Shown here: one piece after another, positions 1-5,889 of the stretch
Numbering within the stretch: position 1 is the first letter of the stretch
How the letters are laid out: every line of letters begins with the position of its first letter
Assembly (NCBI GenBank): GCA_910586765.1
Contig: CAJUJJ010000060.1
Location: 1 to 7,514, forward strand
Length of the DNA stretch: 7,514 nt
From: an uncultured Clostridia bacterium
GTDB lineage: Bacteria; Bacillota; Clostridia; Lachnospirales; Anaerotignaceae
Direction of reading: 5' to 3'
Notes under the pieces: model-generated
The model's input: only the letters and a program-made list of their open reading frames with translations
Told to the model about the DNA's origin: nothing
The model's database searches: none
Translations under genes and position numbers: made by a program

Positions 1-2
1 CA

Positions 3-566
3 CAAGCACCAGTTGAAATTGCAGAAGGTGCAAAAATAAATACTGTAGAAGCTGGCGACGGAGCAACTGTTGAAGTAGAAGAAAGTGCAGAAGGCGTTGA
101 CAAAGTAGATGTAACAGGCGATGCAAAAGACATTGTATTAAATGGTGAAGGCAGCACAGATGTCACAGTAAAAGATGGTGCAACTGTAGAAAATGTAAAA
201 GTAAATGACAATGTAGCAGCAAATATTGAACTCAAAGGCGACGCAGCAGTTACAAATGCGGTAGAAGTAAGTGGCAACGCAAATGCAGATGTCAAAGTAA
301 ATGGTGATGCAAAAGTAGAAAACGTAGTAGTGAGTGATAGTGCAAGTGCAGATGTAGCAGTAGCAGACAGTGCAAACGTTGGAAAAATAGAACTTAAAGA
401 CGAAGCTACAGCAAAAATAGATGTTGCTCCAGAAGCAAAAGTTGATGAAATCAGCTCTACTTCTACAGGCAAAACAGAAGTAAGTGGCGAAGGAACTGTT
501 GATAAAATCGAAGCTACAGACCCAAGCACAGTAGATACTTCTAATGCAGGGGAAAATGTACCAGAA
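3..566 (+). repeat. Beta-solenoid-like repeat region, about 21-residue (63-nt) period
   Basis: Successive rungs can be laid out by eye from window residue 61: TVENVKVNDNV, AANIELKGDA, AVTNAVEVSGNA, NADVKVNGDA, KVENVVVSDSA, SADVAVADSA, NVGKIELKDEA, TAKIDVAPEA, KVDEISSTSTG. An 11-12-residue rung alternates with a 10-residue rung, so the full unit is about 21 residues. Small residues (A, G, S) sit at the turns and alternating V/I residues in the strands. The DNA copies are diverged, so the pattern is a protein repeat rather than a recent DNA duplication. It weakens after about residue 160 and ends at the linker. Confidence 0.65.
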
Positions 567-3251
567 GTAGATAAAAAAGAAGATACAACTACACCACCAA
601 CAGGCGGTGACAGCAGCACAACAGCAACAACAATTAAAGGTGCAGACTTAGCAACATTGGCAATAGCAAAACCAGAAGGAGTAGGTGCAGCAACAATTAC
701 AGGTGTTCCAGAAGGTGTAAAAGCATCAGGTACTTGGGCAGAAAAAATAGCAGAACCAGAAGTAACACCAACTGCAGGAGGAGAAACAACAAAAGCATAC
801 AGTGCTACAATTACATTGGAAGCAGCAGAAGCGGGAAAAGTTGTATTTGATACAGCGATTGCAGCAGCTGACTTTAAAGGTGTTACAGATGTTACTATAG
901 TAGAAGGTAGTGTAAAAGCAACTGCTGAAAAAGTAACATTTGATGTTAGTGCTGAAGTAACAGAAGGTGGAGATGAGCAAAATCCAACAATCGGAGTTAT
1001 CACAGCAACAACAGGTGCAACAAATGGAAAAATCGTATTAGATGCTACTAAAGAACAGACTGTAACAGTATCTGCACCTATAACAAATATTGTAGCTGAT
1101 AAAGTAATTACATGGGAAATAGACGCAGGTACAACAAAAGTTACATTAACTAATGCTGATAATCCAGATTATACAATTACAGCAGACGATGTATCAAAAG
1201 GTGTAGTTACAACTACTTTGACTGTACCACAAGATGCTGTAGCAGGAAAAGTAACAGTAACAGCAAAATTAAAAGAAACTCCAGATGTAACAGGTACAGG
1301 AACTATTGAAGTAATTAGTGCAGATGATTTAACAAAACTTGATAAAGTTGAGTTGACACCAGCAGATACAAATGCAGTTGATGTAGGTAGTATAAAAGAA
1401 ATCACTGTAAAAGTAACTGATAAATCAGGCAAAGGAATGGCTGGTAAAACTGTAGCATTAACATTAAGCAGTGAAAATAGTACAATCGCAGCAAAAGCAC
1501 CAGCAGCAGGCCAAGCAGGTGAAGTTAATGTAACAACAGGCGATGATGGAACAGTAGTAGCTGTATTGACAGTAGGAGCAAATGAAACAGCAAGCGAAAT
1601 TACTGTAAATGCTTCTTGTACAGATGGTACTGATACTGCAACTGCTACACCTATTAAAGTGGCAGTAAATCAACCAGTAGAAGTAAGTGTAAAAACACCA
1701 GAAATAACAGTATCTGAAGGCTTTACAGCAGGTACAGAAGTTACAGAACCTGTACCAGTTGAATTTGAATTAGTTGGTGCAACATTCAAAACTACGGCTA
1801 ATAGTCAACAAGGTGAAGCATTATCAGCAGATCTTACTAATGCTTCAGGATTTAGTGCTAGGTTAGCTAAAGATCCAGTAGGTACTAACAAATTACAATA
1901 TAACTTGACAGCCGATGACACTATAACAGAAGGAGAAAAAACAATTACTTTAACAATTCCAAATGCAAGGTTCGAAGTAGATGAAAATAGTGCAGATGGC
2001 AAAAAATATAAATTGCCAGCAGATGGTAAACTTACAGCAACAATAAAAATAACTGTAGCACCAAAAAGCGGCACAGGTGAAGATGATGTTACGACAGTAG
2101 CAGCGACAGCAGCAGGTACAGTAAAAGGAACACCAACAGCTGGTCAAACCGCAGGAAATATTGATAGTGCAAATAACAAAATTACTATTACATTAACAGG
2201 TGATTACAAATTCTCAGCAACTAAAGTTGGCGAAGTAACTGCTTCTAGCTTAATTAAAACTCCAGCTGATACTGGACTTAATTTTGCAGCTGCACTGAAA
2301 GCAGGCGATGATACAGCAAAAACACTTGAAATAACTGTATCAGGTACACCAGCAAATGAAATAACAGATAATATCGTAATTGATGATACAGTATTAAAAG
2401 GCTTGATTGTAACAAGCACAGATGCTGCACTTACAACAGAAACTGTAAAAACAACTTCTACTGCAAAATTTGCTATCACATCTACTGGCGATAGTGGAGA
2501 TACAGATACAGCTGTTTCTTCCATCACTTTAGCAGGATTGACAGCAGATGGATTAAAAGTAGGTCAAACAGTACCTGACAAAGGTGATGATGGACTTAAA
2601 TTAAGCGGAGCAACAGATTGTACTATTGAGAGTGTTACATGGACAAAAACTAGTGATAGCAGTAATGTAACTGCTGGTACTGACACATTTGCAGCAGATA
2701 CTTATAAAGCTGTAGTTGTTGTAAAAACTACAAATGCAGCAGGCTTTGCTGATGCTGTAACAGGTGCTATTGATTTTGGTAGTCTTGAAGGTGTAGTACT
2801 TGATACAGATACTAATGCTACTAAAATAGAAGCAAGCAGTACTGAAGCAGATGCTGTTAAAGATAAATTAACATTTACTTTAAATATCACAATAGCAAAG
2901 GAAAAAGTTAGTTCTATAACACTTGAAGGTGTAGCAAAACCAGCAGATGAAAACAGTCTTGCCACAGGTAGTGGTATTAAAGTACCAGATAATGTAGTAT
3001 ATGAGTTTACTCACCCATTTCCAGCAAACTGGACAAAAGACAATGAAGATAATCCTACAAAATATACAATTGAAGTAGGTTTTAAAATCGCAGATGCAAA
3101 TAATGCAGATTATGAATTTGATACTAATGTAGAGTTTGATGTTACTGGGCTTACTGATATTACAGCAAGCAATGTAACATTAGATACAGATGGAGTAGCA
3201 AAATTTACATTAGAAGTAGCTGCTGATAAAGTAACAACACAACAACCATAA
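3..3251 (+). CDS. Large repeat-rich cell-surface (S-layer-type) protein, 5'-truncated
   Basis: The frame is open from base 3 to the TAA at 3249-3251, giving 1,082 visible residues. No start is visible; the GTG at 330 is an internal Val codon in the middle of a repeat, so the true start and any signal peptide lie off the left edge. Window residues 1-188 are a run of 10-12-residue beta-strand repeats (KVENVVVSDSA, SADVAVADSA and so on), as in beta-solenoids. Residues 189-211 are a Thr/Pro/Gly linker. The remainder is strings of beta-rich Ig-like domains. Residues about 445-557 resemble a bacterial Ig-like group 1 (invasin-type) domain, with VKVTDKSGKGMAGKTVALTL followed by TTGDDGTVVAVLTV. Residues 838-968 and 969-1082 look like two copies of one module. 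Only two Arg, one His and two Cys are present. The C-terminus (VTTQQP) has no LPXTG motif or membrane anchor. In Clostridia such proteins are often held on the wall by N-terminal SLH or related domains; that is inference here. Partner and exact role are unknown. Confidence 0.85.
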   Translation, partial: QAPVEIAEGAKINTVEAGDGATVEVEESAEGVDKVDVTGDAKDIVLNGEGSTDVTVKDGATVENVKVNDNVAANIELKGDAAVTNAVEVSGNANADVKVNGDAKVENVVVSDSASADVAVADSANVGKIELKDEATAKIDVAPEAKVDEISSTSTGKTEVSGEGTVDKIEATDPSTVDTSNAGENVPEVDKKEDTTTPPTGGDSSTTATTIKGADLATLAIAKPEGVGAATITGVPEGVKASGTWAEKIAEPEVTPTAGGETTKAYSATITLEAAEAGKVVFDTAIAAADFKGVTDVTIVEGSVKATAEKVTFDVSAEVTEGGDEQNPTIGVITATTGATNGKIVLDATKEQTVTVSAPITNIVADKVITWEIDAGTTKVTLTNADNPDYTITADDVSKGVVTTTLTVPQDAVAGKVTVTAKLKETPDVTGTGTIEVISADDLTKLDKVELTPADTNAVDVGSIKEITVKVTDKSGKGMAGKTVALTLSSENSTIAAKAPAAGQAGEVNVTTGDDGTVVAVLTVGANETASEITVNASCTDGTDTATATPIKVAVNQPVEVSVKTPEITVSEGFTAGTEVTEPVPVEFELVGATFKTTANSQQGEALSADLTNASGFSARLAKDPVGTNKLQYNLTADDTITEGEKTITLTIPNARFEVDENSADGKKYKLPADGKLTATIKITVAPKSGTGEDDVTTVAATAAGTVKGTPTAGQTAGNIDSANNKITITLTGDYKFSATKVGEVTASSLIKTPADTGLNFAAALKAGDDTAKTLEITVSGTPANEITDNIVIDDTVLKGLIVTSTDAALTTETVKTTSTAKFAITSTGDSGDTDTAVSSITLAGLTADGLKVGQTVPDKGDDGLKLSGATDCTIESVTWTKTSDSSNVTAGTDTFAADTYKAVVVVKTTNAAGFADAVTGAIDFGSLEGVVLDTDTNATKIEASSTEADAVKDKLTFTLNITIAKEKVSSITLEGVAKPADENSLATGSGIKVPDNVVYEFTHPFPANWTKDNEDNPTKYTIEVGFKIADANNADYEFDTNVEFDVTGLTDITASNVTLDTDGVAKFTLEVAADKVTTQQP
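2514..3248 (+). repeat. Two tandem diverged C-terminal beta modules in the surface protein
   Basis: Window residues 838-968 and 969-1082 begin alike (VSSITLAGL and VSSITLEGV). Both then carry a W-T-K segment (VTWTKTSD, ANWTKDNE) and a run pairing YKAVVVVKTTNAAGFADAV with YTIEVGFKIADANNADYEF. Both end with similar strands (VVLDTDTNATKIEAS, VTLDTDGVAKFTLEV). The match is by eye and only moderate, so this is an old domain duplication. The second copy ends the protein. Confidence 0.55.
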
Positions 3252-3314
3252 AAAACAAAAAAATTGCATAAACTCAAAAATAGTATAGTTAGTGGTTAAT
3301 TAGAAGTGTCCAGC

Positions 3315-3344
3315 GTCTCATTGATATGAGGACATCAATGAGGC
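3315..3344 (+). other. Stem-loop in the 3' UTR of the surface-protein gene
   Basis: CTCATTGAT (3317-3325) pairs perfectly with ATCAATGAG (3334-3342). A G-T and a G-C pair extend it to 11 bp around an 8-nt loop. No U-run follows, so it is not a classical terminator. ATGAG occurs twice (3326-3330 and 3338-3342), so CTCAT could alternatively fold onto the nearer copy. It may protect the mRNA 3' end or belong to a larger structured RNA with the hairpins at 3370-3451. Confidence 0.55.
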
Positions 3345-3369
3345 AACAACATAATATAAAATATCTTTA

Positions 3370-3414
3370 AAAACAATGTGTATGCCCCAAAGGCAGGGGC
3401 AGCACCATTGTTTT
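3370..3414 (+). other. Long stem-loop preceding the terminator
   Basis: AAAACAATG (3370-3378) pairs with CATTGTTTT (3406-3414). Inside it, GCCCC (3384-3388) pairs with GGGGC (3396-3400) around a 7-nt loop. The TTTT of the 3' arm could act as a weak U-tract, so this may be a first, leaky terminator or simply a stabilising 3' UTR element. It ends one base before the next hairpin. Confidence 0.6.
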
Positions 3415-3415
3415 G

Positions 3416-3451
3416 GCTCTGTTTCTATGGCTCGGAAACAGAGCTTTTTTT
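3416..3451 (+). terminator. Intrinsic terminator of the surface-protein gene
   Basis: GCTCTGTTTC (3416-3425) pairs perfectly with GAAACAGAGC (3435-3444) around a 9-nt loop and is followed directly by seven T. It lies about 165 nt past the stop codon of the surface-protein gene, which is the only upstream gene on this strand. The transcript therefore carries an unusually long structured 3' untranslated region, or a small RNA ends here. Confidence 0.88.
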
Positions 3452-3764
3452 ATATATCATACTTTTTGCACCATATACGGCTAGGCAAAAGCAAATGCTT
3501 TTTTGTGATGTTTTTGTATAAGTCATAAGAAGCATATATTAATATAGTAGAAAAAGTTGTCCGTTTTTTTATCAAATTATATGAAAATAGAAAGCAGGTT
3601 ATAAACATTATAGCGATTGCATTGTACAATTATTACAGAAATATTATCAAAATACTATTTTAATGTTAGCATTTTGACAAAAAAATAAAAAAGTTTTCAA
3701 AATAGTACCTATTTATGTGCAGAAAAAAATAAGAAATGTAGTTTATTAAATTTGTAATTTGTGG
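3452..3764. promoter_or_regulatory. AT-rich intergenic region with dyads upstream of gap
   Basis: I see no credible gene in this stretch. It holds a small AT hairpin (AAAAGC 3487-3492 with GCTTTT 3497-3502), the palindrome ATTGTACAAT (3621-3630), the dyad AAAATA-C-TATTTT (3649-3661) and the dyad AAATAG-TAC-CTATTT (3700-3714). TACTATTTT (3653-3661) and AAAATAGTA (3699-3707) are perfect 9-bp inverted copies. A possible second promoter, TTGACA (3674-3679) with CAAAAT (3698-3703) at 18 bp, lies between the two dyads. A repressor-type control region for gap is plausible, but such an AT-rich background produces palindromes by chance and no known operator consensus was recognised. Confidence 0.35.
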
Positions 3765-3770
3765 TATACT
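3742..3770 (+). promoter_or_regulatory. Putative sigma-A promoter of gap (extended -10)
   Basis: The -10 TATACT (3765-3770) is preceded by TGG, giving an extended -10 element. A weak -35 TTTATT (3742-3747) sits 17 bp upstream. Transcription would begin near 3777, leaving a leader of about 60 nt before the gap start. The extended -10 can compensate for the poor -35. Confidence 0.6.
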
Positions 3771-3821
3771 AGAAAAGTAAAAGGTATAGAAAAATATGCC
3801 AAATACAGTTTTTTTTAAAAG

Positions 3822-3827
3822 AGGAGG
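3822..3827 (+). promoter_or_regulatory. Ribosome binding site of gap
   Basis: A full AGGAGG lies 9 nt before the ATG at 3837, as expected for a highly expressed glycolytic gene. It fixes the start codon. Confidence 0.9.
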
Positions 3828-3836
3828 AATTTAAAA

Positions 3837-4844
3837 ATGGTAAAAGTAGGTATTAATGGTTTTGGACGTATTGGTAGACTTGTTTTCCGTGCATCTTTGG
3901 AAAGAACAGATTTACAAGTTGTCGCAGTAAATGACCCATTTATTGATTTAGATTATATGGTTTATATGCTGAAATATGATTCCGCTCATGGCCGTTTTAC
4001 AGGCGAAGTTGAAATCAAAGGCGACAAATTGGTTGTAAATGGAAAAGAAGTAACTGTATTTAACTGCATGGATCCTAAAGAAATTCCTTGGGCTTCCGCT
4101 GGTGCTGAGTATGTTGTAGAATCTACAGGCGTATTCACAACAACAGACAAAGCTTCTGCTCACTTTACAGGCGGAGCTAAAAAAGTTGTTATCTCCGCTC
4201 CATCTGCTGACGCTCCTATGTTCGTAATGGGTGTAAACAACGACAAATACAGCAAAGATATGAAAGTTGTTTCCAATGCTTCTTGTACAACAAACTGCCT
4301 TGCTCCTTTATCCAAAGTTATCAATGACAAATTTGGTATCGTTGAAGGACTTATGACAACAGTTCATTCCACAACTGCTACACAAAAAACAGTTGACGGC
4401 CCATCTAAAAAAGACTGGAGAGGCGGACGTGCTGCATCTGCAAACATCATTCCATCTTCCACAGGTGCTGCAAAAGCAGTTGGTAAAGTTATACCTGAAT
4501 TGAACGGTAAATTGACAGGTATGTCTTTCCGTGTTCCTACAATAGATGTTTCTGTTGTTGACTTAACTTGCCGTCTTGAAAAACCAGCAACATATGAAGA
4601 AATCAAAGCTGCTGTAAAAGAGGCTGCTGAAGGTCCAATGAAAGGCATTTTGGATTACACAGAAGACGATGTTGTATCCAGCGATTTCTTAGGCGATGCT
4701 CATACATCTATATTTGACGCAAAAGCAGGTATTGCTTTAAATGATAACTTTGTAAAATTAGTTTCTTGGTATGACAATGAATGGGGTTACAGCAACAAAG
4801 TTGTAGACTTAATTCAACATATGGCTAAAGTAGACGCTCAATAA
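3837..4844 (+). CDS. gap: Glyceraldehyde-3-phosphate dehydrogenase (phosphorylating, NAD-type)
   Basis: This enzyme oxidises glyceraldehyde 3-phosphate to 1,3-bisphosphoglycerate with NAD+ in cytosolic glycolysis. The 335 residues are full length for the family. The N-terminal Rossmann motif is NGFGRIGR (residues 7-14). Asp33 in VND is the position usually linked to NAD preference. The catalytic Cys150 lies in SNASCTTNCLAP and His177 in TTVHSTT. The anion-site and substrate-loop signatures (TQKTVDGPS, SSTGAAKAVGK) and the C-terminal SWYDNEWGYSNKV are all intact. Features such as VNDPFIDLDYMVYMLKYDS and SAPSADAPMFVMGVN place it with the E. coli GapA/eukaryotic GapC-like type rather than the common Bacillus-type protein (family knowledge recalled from memory). 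It is a single-gene transcription unit with its own promoter and terminator, not followed by pgk or tpi. Ser and Ala codons (TCT/TCC, GCT) differ from those of the upstream surface gene. Confidence 0.98.
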   Translation: MVKVGINGFGRIGRLVFRASLERTDLQVVAVNDPFIDLDYMVYMLKYDSAHGRFTGEVEIKGDKLVVNGKEVTVFNCMDPKEIPWASAGAEYVVESTGVFTTTDKASAHFTGGAKKVVISAPSADAPMFVMGVNNDKYSKDMKVVSNASCTTNCLAPLSKVINDKFGIVEGLMTTVHSTTATQKTVDGPSKKDWRGGRAASANIIPSSTGAAKAVGKVIPELNGKLTGMSFRVPTIDVSVVDLTCRLEKPATYEEIKAAVKEAAEGPMKGILDYTEDDVVSSDFLGDAHTSIFDAKAGIALNDNFVKLVSWYDNEWGYSNKVVDLIQHMAKVDAQ

Positions 4845-4856
4845 TATTAAAAATGA

Positions 4857-4890
4857 AAAGCACCTTATCCATTCGATAAGGTGTTTTTTT
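4857..4890. terminator. Bidirectional terminator between gap and the convergent zinc-motif gene
   Basis: CACCTTATC (4861-4869) pairs perfectly with GATAAGGTG (4875-4883) around a 5-nt loop. Seven T follow on the plus strand. Four A (4856-4859) before the plus-strand arm provide a short U-tract for the opposite strand. It ends gap transcription 13-16 nt after the gap stop. The stop codon of the convergent gene (4865-4867) is inside the stem, so one element serves both genes. Confidence 0.88.
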
Positions 4891-5698
4891 CGTTTTTTGG
4901 TTTTGTTTTTACAGTGGCGATTGTCCAGTATCCTTTTAATTTTTTGACAAATGATGTAACATCTGGTTTTTCTTCTTTTTCTAAATCAGCTAGTTTTTCA
5001 TATTCTCTTTTTGACAATGTTTGCCAAAGTGCATATTGTTTTTTATAAAGCTCGGCAGAAAGAGGATTTTTTTGACACCACTGGTTCATTTTTTTATTAT
5101 AATATTGCTGCAAACTTCTATACTTTTTATAATAAACATCTTTCTTCTTTTCTTTTTTGAAATTTTTTTCTACACAGTTTTGTGAACAAAAAAGGGCATC
5201 TATTCTTTTGCTAGTAAAGCAAGTTTGACATTGAGGACATATTTTAAAAGGCGGTAATACAGAACATTCTACAAATTTTTGATATTCTATTAGTTCTACA
5301 ATGAGTGCTTGATGTAATGTGTTTACATCATATACTTGTATAAACCCAATAGAAGGCTCATACTCATAATGAATTGAAAATGATAATTTGTTTTTTTGGC
5401 TACTGTTTAATTCATACAATATAGGCAATTTTTGAAAAGAAGAAAAAGCATTGACATTACTTTGTAAATGCAAATTTTGTGAAAGTATTTTTATTGTTTC
5501 AAATATCAATGTATACAGTTGCTCTATTTGTTTCTCTGTTGTACTAAAAATTTTTTTATCAAAAAGCAATTCTTTTTTATTTACAAAGTGTAATATGGTA
5601 TCTCCTAAATTTGTAGAATAAATACGTGGCAAAAAAAGTTTTTCTTGATACGATATAATAGGCATTTGCATGTTGTTTTGATAAATAGAAATATACAT
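4865..5698 (-). CDS. Uncharacterised protein with CxxC...CxxxC zinc-binding motif and Lys-rich tail
   Basis: The function is not known. The 277 residues show no signal peptide or membrane segment. Residues 1-150 are mixed alpha/beta without a recognised motif. At 154-175 there is a Cys cluster (C154-PQ-C157, C171-SQN-C175) with the intervening FTSKRIDALF. It has the pattern Cys-x2-Cys-x13-Cys-x3-Cys seen in CGNR-type zinc fingers and in some DUF6076-like clostridial proteins (recalled, not searched). Residues 178-245 are Lys/Tyr/Glu-rich and probably helical, suiting nucleic-acid contact. A regulatory or DNA/RNA-binding role is therefore only an inference. The start at 5698 is supported by a strong Shine-Dalgarno with 5-nt spacing; Met10 and Met12 are weaker alternatives. 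The last codons (NTLSNG, stop) lie inside the terminator hairpin shared with gap. It appears to be a single-gene unit. Confidence 0.82.
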   Translation of the reverse strand: MYISIYQNNMQMPIISYQEKLFLPRIYSTNLGDTILHFVNKKELLFDKKIFSTTEKQIEQLYTLIFETIKILSQNLHLQSNVNAFSSFQKLPILYELNSSQKNKLSFSIHYEYEPSIGFIQVYDVNTLHQALIVELIEYQKFVECSVLPPFKICPQCQTCFTSKRIDALFCSQNCVEKNFKKEKKKDVYYKKYRSLQQYYNKKMNQWCQKNPLSAELYKKQYALWQTLSKREYEKLADLEKEEKPDVTSFVKKLKGYWTIATVKTKPKNEKNTLSNG

Positions 5699-5703
5699 AA
5701 AAT

Positions 5704-5711
5704 ATCACCTC
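5704..5711 (-). promoter_or_regulatory. Ribosome binding site of the zinc-motif gene
   Basis: Read on the minus strand this is GAGGTGAT, eight bases of perfect match to the canonical anti-Shine-Dalgarno complement. It sits 5 nt before the ATG at 5696-5698 and decides this start over the internal Met codons. Confidence 0.85.
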
Positions 5712-5733
5712 ACTGTAAATTATTGTTAATAAT

Positions 5734-5762
5734 ATTATAGTGCAATAAAGTAAAATAATCAA
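5734..5762 (-). promoter_or_regulatory. Sigma-A-type promoter of the zinc-motif gene
   Basis: On the minus strand, TTGATT (5757-5762) and a consensus TATAAT (5734-5739) are separated by exactly 17 bp. Transcription would start near 5727, about 28 nt before the start codon. This is the best promoter match in the window. Confidence 0.78.
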
Positions 5763-5771
5763 CAATATTAT

Positions 5772-5800
5772 TACAATAATAAAGATTTTTTATCATTGTA
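5772..5800. promoter_or_regulatory. Inverted repeat just upstream of the -35, candidate operator
   Basis: TACAATAATAAA (5772-5783) and TTTATCATTGTA (5789-5800) are inverted copies with one mismatch in 12, around a 5-base centre. The site begins 10 bp upstream of the -35 box of the zinc-motif gene. A second smaller dyad, TATTATT-AC-AATAATA (5766-5781), overlaps its left arm. No U-run follows on either strand, so a terminator is unlikely. A regulator-binding site, possibly autoregulatory, is inference. Confidence 0.4.
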
Positions 5801-5820
5801 GAAAATAGTGTTTTCTTTTT

Positions 5821-5869
5821 ATTATAAAAAACATTTCTGTATTATATTTTACATACAATACAGAAATGT
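5821..5869 (-). terminator. Intrinsic terminator of galM
   Basis: ACATTTCTGTATT (5831-5843) and AATACAGAAATGT (5857-5869) form a perfect 13-bp inverted repeat around a 13-nt loop. On the minus strand the 3' arm runs into six T (arm end plus 5826-5830). It lies about 20 nt past the galM stop. The stem is AT-rich for a terminator but long. Confidence 0.8.
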
Positions 5870-5889
5870 CTTATTTTTATTTGTTGTAT

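Noticed and set aside
3..566. Regularly spaced DNA repeats that might suggest a CRISPR array or minisatellite
   Set aside because: Copies are diverged at DNA level, have no invariant repeat with unique spacers, and stay in frame as protein repeats.
2204..2527. Antisense open frame of 107 codons, and similar ones at 726-980, 1169-1432, 1464-1673, 1805-2074, 1950-2147 and 2702-2965
   Set aside because: They are shadows caused by the low stop-codon density opposite a GCA/ACA/GTA-rich gene. Products are biased (Cys/Tyr/Phe-rich or Ser/Val-rich) and no ribosome sites or promoters were seen.
3252..3451. Known riboswitch or 6S-like RNA in the structured 3' UTR
   Set aside because: No recognisable conserved riboswitch core was seen, and the element follows rather than precedes a gene, ending in a terminator with no gene close downstream.
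3487..3505. Small hairpin AAAAGC/GCTTTT followed by T residues as another terminator
   Set aside because: The stem is only six mostly A-T pairs with a 4-nt loop, and it lies downstream of a strong terminator, so it adds no convincing function.
3742..3790. Rex- or CggR-type operator at the gap promoter
   Set aside because: I looked for the TTGT...ACAA-type Rex dyad and saw none that fits. The palindrome ATTGTACAAT at 3621-3630 is too short and lacks the central spacer.
4364..4648. Minus-strand open frames inside gap (also 3948-4163)
   Set aside because: They are antisense to a clearly conserved full-length enzyme and have no independent support.
5577..5765. 62-codon minus-strand frame overlapping the start of the zinc-motif gene
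   Set aside because: It spans the promoter and ribosome binding site of the real gene and encodes a low-complexity hydrophobic product.
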